Positions 1 through 8,812 are shown, counted from the stretch's first letter. The stretch: DNA of 64,000 nucleotides from Samsonia erythrinae (GCF_004342665.1 NZ_SMBY01000005.1:62001-126000); one strand, 5' to 3'. Notes: generated by a model not told the origin, from the sequence alone. Program-made: numbers and translations.

Positions 1-1421
1 TCAATCCCAAAGCGCGATCCCTCACGCCCCAGCCCGGACTGCTTCACCCCGCCAAACGGCGCGACCTCATTCGAAATCAGCCCGGTATTGATGCCGACCA
101 TGCCATAATCCAGCGCTTCCGGCACCGTCCACTGACGCACCGCGTTGCGTGTATAGACATAGGCCGCCAGCCCGAATTCGGTATCATTCGCCATCGCAAT
201 GACCTCAGCGTCATCATTGAAGCGGAACAGCGGCGCCACCGGCCCGAACGTTTCTTCGCGCGCGAAACGCATCTCACGCGTCACGTCGCCGACAATGGTT
301 GGCATGAAGAATGTGCCCCCTCGTTCATGGCGTTTGCCGCCAAGCAGCAGCGTTGCCCCATGCGCTAGCGCATCGGCAATATGCTGTTCAACTTTGCTGA
401 CCGCGTTGCCATCAATGAGCGGCCCTTGCGTCACACCGGGTTCGGTGCCTTCCCCTACGTGCAACTTGCGTACCGCTTCAACCAGTCGCTCAACCAGCGC
501 CGGGTAAATACCGTTCTGTACATAGATTCGATTGGCGCAAACGCAGGTCTGCCCGCTGTTGCGAAACTTTGAGGCCAGAATGCCGTTCACCGCCTGATCC
601 ACGTCCGCATCGTCAAAGACAATAAACGGCGCATTGCCGCCCAGTTCCAGCGACAGTTTCTTCACGGTCGGCGCGCACTGCGCCATCAGCATGCGGCCCA
701 CCTCGGTGGAACCGGTGAAGCTCAGCTTGCGCACGACCGGGCTATCACACAGCACTTTGCCGACCGACTGCGCATCGCCGACAATCACCTGTAACACGCC
801 GCGCGGGATCCCCGCCTGTTGAGCCAGATCAGCCAGCGCCAGTGCGGTAAACGGCGTCTGTTCAGCCGGTTTAACGATCATCGTACAGCCCGCCGCCAGT
901 GCCGGCGCAACTTTACGGGTAATCATCGCCGCCGGGAAATTCCACGGTGTGATCGCCGCGCAGACGCCGATTGGCTGCTTAATCACCATCAGTCGCTGCT
1001 GTCCTTGCGGCGATTGCAGCACGCTGCCTTCAATACGCTTCGCCTCTTCAGCAAACCAGTCGATAAAGCTGGTCGCGTAGGCAATTTCCCCCTGCGCTTC
1101 CGCCAGCGGTTTTCCCTGTTCCGCCGTCAGCAACGCGGCCAGATCCGCCTGATTTTCCATAATCAGGCGCGCCCATGCCTGTAACAACGCGGCACGCGCC
1201 TTGCCCGTCTTCTTACGCCACTCAACCAGAGCCTGCTCTGCGACCGCAATCGCCTGTTCGGTTTGTGACAACGTCACTAATGGTACGTGACCCAGCACCT
1301 CGCCCGTCGCCGGATTGGTCACGCTCAGGCGTTCACCGTTTTGGCTGTCTTGCCAGTCTCCGTCAATCAGACATTGCTGACGAAAGAGCGTTTGCTGTTT
1401 GAGTTGTACATGCTGTTCCAT
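1..1421 (-). CDS. gabD: Succinate-semialdehyde dehydrogenase GabD (3' end outside the window)
   Basis: NAD(P)-dependent aldehyde dehydrogenase that oxidises succinic semialdehyde, the product of GabT, to succinate in the cytoplasm. About 473 codons are visible from the ATG at 1421 with an AAGGAA ribosome site. The E. coli protein has 482 residues, so roughly ten codons are missing beyond base 1; the last visible residues are GREGSRFGI. The catalytic Cys sits in SGQTCVCANR (about C293) and the general-base Glu in LELGGNAPF (about E259). It lies 15 bp downstream of gabT on the same strand, so the two form a gabT-gabD operon. The first bases of the window mimic a stop (TGA) but in the wrong frame, so this is an edge truncation and not a real end. 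Confidence 0.95.
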   Translation of the reverse strand, partial: MEQHVQLKQQTLFRQQCLIDGDWQDSQNGERLSVTNPATGEVLGHVPLVTLSQTEQAIAVAEQALVEWRKKTGKARAALLQAWARLIMENQADLAALLTAEQGKPLAEAQGEIAYATSFIDWFAEEAKRIEGSVLQSPQGQQRLMVIKQPIGVCAAITPWNFPAAMITRKVAPALAAGCTMIVKPAEQTPFTALALADLAQQAGIPRGVLQVIVGDAQSVGKVLCDSPVVRKLSFTGSTEVGRMLMAQCAPTVKKLSLELGGNAPFIVFDDADVDQAVNGILASKFRNSGQTCVCANRIYVQNGIYPALVERLVEAVRKLHVGEGTEPGVTQGPLIDGNAVSKVEQHIADALAHGATLLLGGKRHERGGTFFMPTIVGDVTREMRFAREETFGPVAPLFRFNDDAEVIAMANDTEFGLAAYVYTRNAVRQWTVPEALDYGMVGINTGLISNEVAPFGGVKQSGLGREGSRFGI

Positions 1422-1436
1422 TGTAGGGTTCCTTTT

Positions 1437-2702
1437 TTATCGTGTGAGTACGCGTGTCAAAATGTTCAAAGCCTGGTTGAATTGTTCGTCAGGGATCGTC
1501 AGCGGGTACAGGAAGCGGATCACATTGCCATGTACGCCGCAGGTCAGTAACAGCAACCCTGCGTCTAACGCACTTTTCTGGCATTGACGGGCTATCTCTG
1601 CCGAAGGTTTACCGGTAGACGGATCGTTAAACTCTGCCGCCACCATGGATCCCTGCGCCCGGATGGCCACCCGTGCCGGACACCGCCCTTTGATCTGCTC
1701 CAGCGTATCCACCAGCGCATTGCCCAGACGCCGCGCCCGTTGGCACAAGTGCTCTTCTTCAATCACATCCAGTACCGCCAGCGCCGCCGCCACCGCCAGC
1801 GGGTTACCGGCATAAGTACCGCCCAGCCCGCCCGGCGCTGGCGCATCCATCACCTCTGCACGTCCAACCACGCCGGAGATCGGGAAGCCGCCGCCGAGGC
1901 TTTTCGCCATCGTGATGAGATCGGCCTGTTCTGCGTAATGTTCCATAGCAAACAGCTTGCCGGTGCGGGCAAACCCAGTCTGAACTTCGTCGGCGATCAG
2001 CAGAATGCCATGCTCGTTGCACAGCTTGCGCAAACCGTGGATGAAGGCGGGCGGCGCAATGTGGAAACCGCCTTCTCCCTGCACCGGCTCCAGCAAAATC
2101 GCCGCAACCTGATCGGCGGCAATGTCGGTGCGCATCAGGCGTTCAACGCTTTCCAGCGCCTGTTCGACGGTGATGCCATCTTGTTCATTCGGATAAAGCG
2201 CGTGAAAAATAGAGCCGGGGAACGGCCCGAACCCTGTCGAATAAGGCGCCACTTTGCCCGTCAGCGTCATGGTCAACAGCGTGCGACCGTGAAAAGCGGC
2301 ATTGAAGGCAATCACGCCGGGCCGCCGGGTGTAGGCACGGGCGATTTTCACCGCGTTTTCCACCGCTTCCGCGCCAGTGGTAAAGAATGCCGTCTTCGCA
2401 TCGCCGTCAATGGGCGCGAGCGCATTGATACGCTCGGACAAGGTGACATAGCTGCCGTAAGGCACAACCTGGTAAGCCGTGTGGGTAAAGCGATCTAACT
2501 GCTCGCGAACCGCGGCGACGATTTTCGGATGGCGATGGCCGGTGTTCAGTACCGCAATCCCGGCGGCGAAATCGATAAACTCGCGTCCTTCAACATCCCA
2601 CAGGGTGCTGTTTTCCGCCCGCTCAGCATAGAAATCACACATGACGCCGACGCCACGTGGTGTCGCAGCCTGACGGCGTTGATTCAGTTCACTATTCTTC
2701 AT
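1437..2702 (-). CDS. gabT: 4-aminobutyrate aminotransferase GabT
   Basis: PLP-dependent class III aminotransferase that transfers the amino group of GABA to 2-oxoglutarate, giving succinic semialdehyde and glutamate. The protein has 421 residues (E. coli 426). The PLP lysine is K267 in ITMAKSLGGGFP and the pyridine-ring aspartate is D238 in IADEVQTGFARTG. I chose the ATG at 2702 (MKNSELNQRR) because a GGAG motif precedes it. An upstream in-frame start at 2726 would add eight residues with no family support. It is the first gene of the gabTD pair and is transcribed away from a MocR/GabR-type regulator that probably controls it with GABA and PLP as signals (inference from the family). Confidence 0.95.
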   Translation of the reverse strand: MKNSELNQRRQAATPRGVGVMCDFYAERAENSTLWDVEGREFIDFAAGIAVLNTGHRHPKIVAAVREQLDRFTHTAYQVVPYGSYVTLSERINALAPIDGDAKTAFFTTGAEAVENAVKIARAYTRRPGVIAFNAAFHGRTLLTMTLTGKVAPYSTGFGPFPGSIFHALYPNEQDGITVEQALESVERLMRTDIAADQVAAILLEPVQGEGGFHIAPPAFIHGLRKLCNEHGILLIADEVQTGFARTGKLFAMEHYAEQADLITMAKSLGGGFPISGVVGRAEVMDAPAPGGLGGTYAGNPLAVAAALAVLDVIEEEHLCQRARRLGNALVDTLEQIKGRCPARVAIRAQGSMVAAEFNDPSTGKPSAEIARQCQKSALDAGLLLLTCGVHGNVIRFLYPLTIPDEQFNQALNILTRVLTR

Positions 2703-2746
2703 GGTCTGCTCCGGTATCCCAAACACATCGGTTAGTCGTTGAAGAT

Positions 2747-2773
2747 GATGGTGTCATTTAGACGCGAGATGGT
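2747..2773. promoter_or_regulatory. Direct repeat in the gabT/regulator intergenic region, candidate MocR operator
   Basis: The hexamer GATGGT occurs at 2747-2752 and again at 2768-2773, exactly two helical turns apart. A TATAAT-like -10 box at 2776-2781 lies just downstream, reading toward the MocR gene. MocR/GabR proteins are known to bind spaced direct repeats next to their own promoter. The link to this regulator is inferred. Confidence 0.35.
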
Positions 2774-2816
2774 TCTATAATCCAGTGCCAGTTTTGAATA
2801 TTTTAAGGATCCACTT

Positions 2817-4310
2817 TTGCGCTCGCTCCTGACCGACTTATTGCTCCAGCGTTTAGCCAGCCAGCAGAACGGGGCGCTAAACAAACGTTTGTACGACAGC
2901 ATCCGGCTGGCCATTCTCGATGGCGTGATTGCCGCCGGCCGGCGTCTTCCGTCATCGCGCGATCTGGCGCAGCAGCTGTCTCTGTCGCGTAATACCGTGC
3001 TGACGGCCTACGAACAGCTACTGGCTGAGGGCTATATCGAAGCACGTAAAGGAAGCGGGACCTTCGTCACGCAACAGTTGCCCGATGGCAATATGCTGCC
3101 GGTAAACAGCGAGAATCCCGGTGAACTCCGCGATCCCAAACATGAACTCTCGCGTCGCGGTATTCACCTGTTGGGTTATGCCGGCGCTTCCGCTCGCCAA
3201 TGGGGCGCGTTTATGCCGGGCATCCCCGATATCGCCAGTTTTCCGCATGACTTATGGCGACGGATTCAGACCCGCCTGACTCGACGTATACGCCCTGAAC
3301 AGCTTTCCTATTCCCCGGTTGGCGGCTGCCCGGAACTGCAACTCGCACTCGTGGATTACCTGCGCGTTGCCCGTTCCGTGGAATGCACGCCGGAGCAAAT
3401 TCTGATTATCGAAGGCACCCATCAGGCGATGGATTTGCTCGCTAAAATGCTGTGTAACCCCGGTGATTTGGCGTGGATTGAAGATCCCTGTTACTGGGGA
3501 ATTCGTAATGTCCTGACGATTAACGGCCTGCGCGTTGCGCCAGTCAATGTCGATGAACAAGGGCTGGCACCGCCGGATACGCTGTCTCCCGGAGCCGTCC
3601 CGCGCTTGATTTGCGTGACACCGTCACATCAGTATCCGTTGGGCGCGGTGATGAGCCTGACGCGCCGCCAGCGCCTGCTGGCACTGGCGCAGGAACACGG
3701 CTGCTGGGTAGTCGAAGATGATTATGATAGCGAATTCCGTTTTTCCGGTAGCCCGATCCCCGCCCTGCAAGGGCTACAAACGCAGTCCCCGGTGATCTAC
3801 ATCGGGACATTCAGCAAAACGCTCTACCCCGGCCTGCGCGTCAGCTACATGGTACTGCCGCCGCTGCTGGCGCACGCCCTGAAAACGGCGCATTCCGAAC
3901 TCTATCGGGGCGGACGCTGGCTAACGCAGGCAACGCTTGCGGAATTTATCCGCGAAGGCCACTACGCCGCGCATATCCGTCGCATGCGCCTGCTGTATGC
4001 CCGCCGCCGCGCGTTATTGACGTCATTGATTGAAACGCATCTGGGCCCGGATTATGTCGGTGATAACAGCAACGCCGGGCTGCATATGTTGCTCATCCTG
4101 CCTTCCCATATCGATGACGTCGTGCTGAGCGCCGAGATTTTGCGCCGCGGCGTGATGGTAAAACCGCTTTCCAGTTACTACCTGCAACCCACCCCGCAGC
4201 GTGGTTTATTACTCGGCTACGCCAGCGTGGAAGAGAACCAAATGACACAGGCATTTGCCGTGATTGTGGCATGTATTCAGGCACTGAATTCGCGACATTC
4301 CGACGCCTGA
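2817..4310 (+). CDS. MocR-family (GabR-like) transcriptional regulator with aminotransferase domain
   Basis: A 497-residue fusion of an N-terminal GntR-type winged helix (about residues 15-80; SSRDLAQQLSLSRNTVLTAYEQLLAEGYI) with a C-terminal fold-type I aminotransferase domain (about 125-490). The PLP lysine is K334 in YIGTFSKTLYPGLR. The start is TTG at 2817, seven bases after an AAGGAT ribosome site; no in-frame ATG fits better. Members such as Bacillus GabR bind PLP and GABA and control gabTD; PdxR members control pyridoxine genes. Divergence from gabT across 114 bp favours the GabR role, but sequence alone does not prove it, so no gene symbol is given. Confidence 0.85.
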   Translation: MRSLLTDLLLQRLASQQNGALNKRLYDSIRLAILDGVIAAGRRLPSSRDLAQQLSLSRNTVLTAYEQLLAEGYIEARKGSGTFVTQQLPDGNMLPVNSENPGELRDPKHELSRRGIHLLGYAGASARQWGAFMPGIPDIASFPHDLWRRIQTRLTRRIRPEQLSYSPVGGCPELQLALVDYLRVARSVECTPEQILIIEGTHQAMDLLAKMLCNPGDLAWIEDPCYWGIRNVLTINGLRVAPVNVDEQGLAPPDTLSPGAVPRLICVTPSHQYPLGAVMSLTRRQRLLALAQEHGCWVVEDDYDSEFRFSGSPIPALQGLQTQSPVIYIGTFSKTLYPGLRVSYMVLPPLLAHALKTAHSELYRGGRWLTQATLAEFIREGHYAAHIRRMRLLYARRRALLTSLIETHLGPDYVGDNSNAGLHMLLILPSHIDDVVLSAEILRRGVMVKPLSSYYLQPTPQRGLLLGYASVEENQMTQAFAVIVACIQALNSRHSDA

Positions 4311-4491
4311 TCGCCTCCGTTTCCAGACGGGCCGATCCGCACCATTACGGTGATATCCGCCACCAGCACGCCCTATTCCGGCGCATCGGTTAGGGTATTC
4401 AACCACGTTTTAGCCCATTGGTCCCTGCTTGCTAAGCATCCGGCATGGTTTATGCATTCTTATGAATAACAGTGACTGCCGGAGAGTAAAA

Positions 4492-5586
4492 ATGAGAAAT
4501 TACGTCAGTTTCAGGAATGTTCAGAAGACCTACGACGGCGAGCGCCTGATCGTCAAAAACCTTAATCTGGATATCCGTGAAGGTGAATTTCTGACCCTGC
4601 TTGGGCCATCCGGCTCGGGAAAAACCACCAGTTTGATGATGCTCGCCGGGTTTGAGACCCCGACGCAGGGAGAAATCCTGCTGCGTGATGCGCCGCTGCA
4701 CCATCTTCCGCCGCACCAGCGCGATATCGGTATGGTGTTTCAGAACTACGCCTTGTTTCCGCACATGACCGTGGCGGAAAATCTGGCGTTTCCGCTGTCT
4801 ATCCGTCGTCTGAATCGTGCCGACATCAAAGAGAAGGTGGATCGGGTACTGGATCGCGTAAAACTCACCAATCTGGCCGATCGCTACCCTGCACAGATGT
4901 CCGGCGGTCAACAGCAGCGCGTGGCGCTGGCGCGGGCGTTGGTTTTCGAACCCAAGCTGGTGCTGATGGATGAACCGCTCGGTGCGCTGGATAAGCAACT
5001 TCGCGAACATATGCAGTTGGAAATCAAAGAGCTGCATCAGTCGCTGGAATTAACCGTGGTATACGTCACCCATGACCAGAGCGAAGCCATGACGATGTCC
5101 AATCGCGTCGCCGTATTTAACGATGGCGTGATCCAGCAGATGGACAGCCCTAGCGATATCTATGAAAAACCGGAAAACGCCTTTGTCGCGCAGTTTATCG
5201 GCGAAAACAATACGCTGATCGCCACTCGCGCCGAAGCCGAAGGCGCGTTCTATCGGGTAACGCTGGACGACGGTACCTCGCTGCGGGCGCTAAAAGTTCG
5301 TCCCAGTTCACCGGGCCGAAAGATTACGCTCTGTATTCGCCCGGAACGCATTCACGTCAATGCGCCTCACGTCGATATCGGGATGCAGCAGGTCAGCGCT
5401 CGAATTCAGCAATTCATTTATTTGGGCGATCACGTCAGAATGATGACTGAAGTGGCTGGCCAGCCGCAGTTTATGGTGAAACTCCCCGCCAGCGAGATCC
5501 AACCGCACTGGAAGACCGGTACCGAAATCAACTTGTCGTGGCAGCCAGCGCACCTGCGTGCGCTGGATAGTATCGTGACGCATTAA
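4492..5586 (+). CDS. PotA/FbpC-type ABC transporter ATP-binding protein (orphan)
   Basis: A 364-residue nucleotide-binding subunit of the spermidine/putrescine/iron importer family. Walker A is GPSGSGKT (residues 38-45), the signature is MSGGQQQRVALARA, and Walker B is LVLMDEPLGALD. The C-terminal quarter is a TOBE-like domain (ITLCIRPERIHV). I chose the ATG at 4492 because GGAG precedes it; a TTG 63 bases upstream opens the same frame without one. No permease or binding-protein gene is adjacent: the next thing downstream is a 9-bp tandem repeat and a convergent gene. Its place beside gab genes hints at GABA or polyamine uptake, but the rest of the transporter must be elsewhere or lost. Confidence 0.85.
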   Translation: MRNYVSFRNVQKTYDGERLIVKNLNLDIREGEFLTLLGPSGSGKTTSLMMLAGFETPTQGEILLRDAPLHHLPPHQRDIGMVFQNYALFPHMTVAENLAFPLSIRRLNRADIKEKVDRVLDRVKLTNLADRYPAQMSGGQQQRVALARALVFEPKLVLMDEPLGALDKQLREHMQLEIKELHQSLELTVVYVTHDQSEAMTMSNRVAVFNDGVIQQMDSPSDIYEKPENAFVAQFIGENNTLIATRAEAEGAFYRVTLDDGTSLRALKVRPSSPGRKITLCIRPERIHVNAPHVDIGMQQVSARIQQFIYLGDHVRMMTEVAGQPQFMVKLPASEIQPHWKTGTEINLSWQPAHLRALDSIVTH

Positions 5587-5590
5587 AGAC

Positions 5591-5667
5591 GTAGATGATG
5601 TAGATGATGTAGATGATGTAGATGATGTAGATGATGTAGATGATGTAGATGATGTAGATGATGTAGA
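5591..5667. repeat. 9-bp tandem repeat, unit GTAGATGAT
   Basis: Eight perfect copies of GTAGATGAT run from 5591 to 5662, followed by a partial GTAGA. The array begins four bases after the stop codon of the ABC ATPase gene. Read on the minus strand it opens a Leu-His-His repeat frame that I regard as an artefact. Confidence 0.97.
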
Positions 5668-5701
5668 AAAGTTACGTAGAAAAGGAATAAAGAAGAAGCA
5701 T

Positions 5702-5723
5702 GTTGCCCCTGAACAGGGGCAAC
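5702..5723 (-). terminator. Hairpin terminator after the YeaQ-type gene
   Basis: GTTGCCCCT at 5702-5710 pairs with AGGGGCAAC at 5715-5723 around a 4-base loop. On the minus strand a T-rich stretch follows (revcomp of 5680-5700). It sits 11 bp past the stop of the gene at 5734-5982. Confidence 0.6.
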
Positions 5724-5733
5724 GGATACCGCA

Positions 5734-5982
5734 TTAACCCCGAACCTTGCGGTACACCCACAGCACGACAATTGCGCCGACCACGGCCACCACAAAGCTG
5801 CCGAAGTTGAAGCCATCGACTCGACCAAACCCAAAGAAAACGCTGATATAGCCGCCCACAACTGCACCAATAATCCCAAGCAATACCGTCAGGATAAAGC
5901 CGCCGCCGTCTTTACCGGGCATAATCCACTTAGCCAAAATCCCCGCAATCAAGCCAAAAATAATCCAGGATAAAATACCCAT
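5734..5982 (-). CDS. GlsB/YeaQ/YmgE family small membrane protein
   Basis: An 82-residue hydrophobic protein with three predicted membrane segments (about 4-20, 28-48, 60-78) rich in Gly. It begins MGILSWIIFGLIAGILAKW and carries the family's PGKDGGG turn. This is the transglycosylase-associated/GlsB family, often linked to general stress in enterobacteria, with no known enzymatic activity. The ATG at 5982 has an AGGAG site upstream. It stands alone, converging on the tandem repeat behind the ABC ATPase gene. Confidence 0.85.
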   Translation of the reverse strand: MGILSWIIFGLIAGILAKWIMPGKDGGGFILTVLLGIIGAVVGGYISVFFGFGRVDGFNFGSFVVAVVGAIVVLWVYRKVRG

Positions 5983-6124
5983 ACCTACTCCTCGCGTTTT
6001 CGTTTCACATGACCCTTATCTTTATGCCGCTCATCGGCAGACCGGGCAGTAACCAAGTATAGGCAAAAATTGAAAAAAACACCGATAAGTTTTCAGAAGA
6101 AATGCACAGGGCAGATGATGCGCA

Positions 6125-6970
6125 TTATTCATCCAGCGGAATAATGTCCACACCGTTGCTGATAATCGGTTTGCATAAAATTTTGTAGCCATCGCTATCA
6201 AAATTCGTCGCAACCTGTTTTAGCGTCGCCACCTCTGACAAATCCGCGACGGTGCCCAGATAAAACCAGTGATGAATGATGTGATACTCCGTCTTCCCCT
6301 GACGGCTCTCCTTAATCGCAATTTTCCCCGGATAGGCCCAACAGTTGAGCTTCATGGCATTGAGCCGAATCGCCAGCCGCTCTTGATGCGCCGACACGGG
6401 CTCTTTACCACAGCAGGCGCCGGCGCATTTTTTCAACGCATAGCGAAAACACGCCCGCCCCGCCGGCAGGCGTTCGATACCCAGTACGCCCAGACAGAGC
6501 TTTTCTTCATCGGCTATCGTTTTCAAGGCGTTTATCGCCGCGAGACGATGGCTGAACAACCCGTACAGATCGGGCGTCGTAGAAAAATCGACCTCTCTGG
6601 CATACACCACCTCGATGAGATTTCCATCAAAATGGATCGAGCATAATTGACGTGAACGCCGCAGCCGCTTGTTAAAAAGCGGCGTCTGCTGCTTAATCAT
6701 CCGGGCTTCTAATAACAGCGCGCCGATCTCCCCGGCGGTCTCAATAAACGTAATGCGTCGGGTCTGCCTCAGCAGTTTCGCTTCTTTACGCGTGCGCAGA
6801 TGCGATAACACGCGAGCGCGGATATTGATACTTTTGCCGATATACAACGGCAACGTGTCACTGTCGCCGTGAAAGACATAAACACCGGGCGCCGCTGGCA
6901 ACTCATCCAGTTCAGTTCGTAGGTGTGCCGGGTATTCATAAATATCAGGCATTTTTTCAGGCGGCATCAT
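6125..6970 (-). CDS. cho: Excinuclease Cho (UvrC-homologous GIY-YIG endonuclease)
   Basis: Cho makes the 3' incision at UvrB-bound lesions in nucleotide excision repair and can act on bulky adducts that UvrC handles poorly. The 281-residue product has the GIY-YIG core (PGVYVFHGD... LPLYIGKSINIRARVLSHL, about residues 22-54) and matches E. coli Cho along its length, including RACFRYALKKCAGACCGKE and the DGYKILCKP tail. The ATG at 6970 overlaps the umuC stop by four bases (ATGA), so translation is probably coupled. A second ATG at 6967 is possible. A frame opening at 7072 would run deep into umuC and was not used. In E. coli cho is a separate LexA-controlled gene; here it is the third gene of the umuDC operon. 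Confidence 0.92.
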   Translation of the reverse strand: MMPPEKMPDIYEYPAHLRTELDELPAAPGVYVFHGDSDTLPLYIGKSINIRARVLSHLRTRKEAKLLRQTRRITFIETAGEIGALLLEARMIKQQTPLFNKRLRRSRQLCSIHFDGNLIEVVYAREVDFSTTPDLYGLFSHRLAAINALKTIADEEKLCLGVLGIERLPAGRACFRYALKKCAGACCGKEPVSAHQERLAIRLNAMKLNCWAYPGKIAIKESRQGKTEYHIIHHWFYLGTVADLSEVATLKQVATNFDSDGYKILCKPIISNGVDIIPLDE

Positions 6971-8232
6971 GACTTTACAACCTTTAAATCTTCGGTTCGC
7001 GTTGTGTAAGCGGGCGATAACCGCTCTCGTTTCATTGCCCAGCCGGGGTTCACCCCTTGGCCAGCAAACCAAATGTTTCCTTTACCAGAATGGTTGATAT
7101 GGTCGATTGCCGCCATTAAACCGGCGCTATTCGCATGGGGCTTACGCGCGTCAAACATGTCTAATTGCGCAATCCCCTGCTGATAAAAATCGGATAGCAC
7201 CACGCCGGCTTTACAATAGCGATAGCCCTGCTTCCAGATGCGCGCCAGCGCCTCGATCGCCAACGCAATAATGTCCCGGGTATCGTTCGTCGGCACGAAT
7301 GTCACGCGGGTCGCCTGATCGCCATAATATTCCCCTTGAGCGACATGCGGGCTGGTGCGGATAAATACGGCGACCTGGCAGCAATATTGCTTCTCATGAC
7401 GCAATTTCTCCGCCGCCCGTTCAGCATAACGACAAACCGCCTGATGCATGTGCGCATACTCGGTAATACGTGAGCTAAATGAACGGGAACACAGTATTTG
7501 CTGTTTGGCTGCGGCCTGTTCTTCAACCGCCAGACAGGGCTGTCCGCGCAGTTCACGTACCGTTCGTTCGACCACCACGCTAAAGTTTCTGCGGATATAA
7601 GCAAGATCGCAGCGCGCCAGCATCAAGGCGCTGTCGATCCCCATTGATTCCAGCCTGCGCGCCAGTCGCCGCCCGATGCCCCAGACATCGCCGACGGGGG
7701 TAATCGCCAGCAATTTCTCCTGACGTACCGGGCTGGACAAATCCACCACGCCCTCCGTTTTATGCCAGATTTTCGCCGCATGATTCGCCAACTTAGCGAG
7801 CGTTTTGGTCGGCGCGATCCCGACGCCCACGGTCAAATGCGCTTCACGTTTTATTCTCTCCCTGATCTGCTGCCCAAAACGCTCAAGCGATATGCAGTGA
7901 CTCACGCCAGACACATCCAAAAAGGCCTCGTCAATGCTGTAGATTTCCACCGCAGGCGCCATCTCTTCCAAAATACTCATCACGCGGGCCGACATATCGG
8001 CATAAAGCGCATAATTAGAGGAAAAAACGGCAATGTTGTGTTGTTGAATGAGCCCACCGATTTGAAACAGCGGCACGCCCATTTTTACGCCCAGTCGTTT
8101 AGCTTCATGAGAACGGGCAATCACACAGCCATCGTTGTTACTGAGCACGATGACCGGTTTGTCGGCCAGATCTGGGCGAAAAATCTTTTCACAGCTGGCG
8201 TAAAACGTATTCACATCAACCAACGCGTACAT
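6967..8232 (-). CDS. umuC: DNA polymerase V catalytic subunit UmuC
   Basis: Y-family translesion polymerase of 421 residues (E. coli 422) that works with cleaved UmuD dimers and RecA. Metal-binding acidic residues are visible at D6 (VDVNTFYASCE) and D101-E102 (YSIDEAFLDVSG). The finger motif NNDGCVIARS and the C-terminal little-finger region are intact, and nothing suggests inactivation. The start codon shares one base with the umuD stop, and its stop overlaps cho by four bases, so the three genes form one tightly packed SOS unit. Confidence 0.96.
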   Translation of the reverse strand: MYALVDVNTFYASCEKIFRPDLADKPVIVLSNNDGCVIARSHEAKRLGVKMGVPLFQIGGLIQQHNIAVFSSNYALYADMSARVMSILEEMAPAVEIYSIDEAFLDVSGVSHCISLERFGQQIRERIKREAHLTVGVGIAPTKTLAKLANHAAKIWHKTEGVVDLSSPVRQEKLLAITPVGDVWGIGRRLARRLESMGIDSALMLARCDLAYIRRNFSVVVERTVRELRGQPCLAVEEQAAAKQQILCSRSFSSRITEYAHMHQAVCRYAERAAEKLRHEKQYCCQVAVFIRTSPHVAQGEYYGDQATRVTFVPTNDTRDIIALAIEALARIWKQGYRYCKAGVVLSDFYQQGIAQLDMFDARKPHANSAGLMAAIDHINHSGKGNIWFAGQGVNPGWAMKRERLSPAYTTRTEDLKVVKS

Positions 8233-8651
8233 TAGCGTGTCGCATGGATGACATAGGTCACGACGCCAAAAATCTCCAGGCAGTCGTTGACGTGAAAGGG
8301 AATCGGCGCATAGGCCGCATTCATCGGAACCAAGGCCCGGGTTGGCGTCAGTTGCAATTGTTTGATCGTGAACTCGCCGTCAAGCGCTGCAATCACTATA
8401 TCGCCATGGCGTGCTTGCAATGCGCTATCGACCACCACCAGATCGCCATCGTGAATACCGCCATCCACCATTGACTGACCGGAAACACGGACAAAATAGG
8501 TTGCGGCAGGGTGGCGAATACATAGCGTGTTCAGATCGATGCGCTGTTCAATATAATCGTTCGCCGGGCTGGGAAACCCCGCGGGGACTGTATCGGCATA
8601 AAGGTTCAGCGGCTGTTTTACAGGATTGGACTCAGGAAGATATCGTTTCAT
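8232..8651 (-). CDS. umuD: DNA polymerase V subunit UmuD (self-cleaving S24 peptidase fold)
   Basis: A 139-residue LexA-like protease that trims its own N-terminus on RecA filaments and then joins UmuC. The catalytic pair S60 (VSGQSM) and K97 (GEFTIKQ) sits at the same positions as in E. coli UmuD. The cleavage bond falls at A24-G25 (TVPAGFPSP), so the residue before the cut is Ala as in LexA, whereas E. coli UmuD has Cys. The ATG at 8651 lies 13 bp from the LexA box. It is first gene of umuD-umuC-cho. Confidence 0.96.
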   Translation of the reverse strand: MKRYLPESNPVKQPLNLYADTVPAGFPSPANDYIEQRIDLNTLCIRHPAATYFVRVSGQSMVDGGIHDGDLVVVDSALQARHGDIVIAALDGEFTIKQLQLTPTRALVPMNAAYAPIPFHVNDCLEIFGVVTYVIHATR

Positions 8652-8664
8652 TACTCGGCAATAT

Positions 8665-8684
8665 AACTGTTTTTTTATACAGTA
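8665..8684 (-). promoter_or_regulatory. LexA (SOS) box of umuD-umuC-cho
   Basis: On the minus strand the site reads TACTGTATAAAAAAACAGTT, a CTGT-N8-ACAG palindrome almost the same as the E. coli umuD operator. It lies just upstream of the umuD start and is the only SOS box found for the three-gene operon. Confidence 0.93.
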
Positions 8685-8812
8685 TAGAAAGCGAGCAACA
8701 ACAATGCAATGCGCAAAACGCCCTGAGAAACTCAGCGCTTTCCTCCTGTCTGGCTAAAAAACCTCGATGGCACGCCACATCAATGGCTTAACCTATCTGA
8801 CTGCCCCTCGCC

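Noticed and set aside
1584-2498. 304-codon plus-strand frame opposite gabT
   Set aside because: It is the shadow of a real aminotransferase gene in high-GC sequence, has no family features, and its composition (Arg, His, Gln) is typical of antisense frames.
5583-5879. Minus-strand frame ending in Leu-His-His repeats
   Set aside because: The repeats come from translating the GTAGATGAT array, and the frame overlaps the YeaQ-type gene in another phase.
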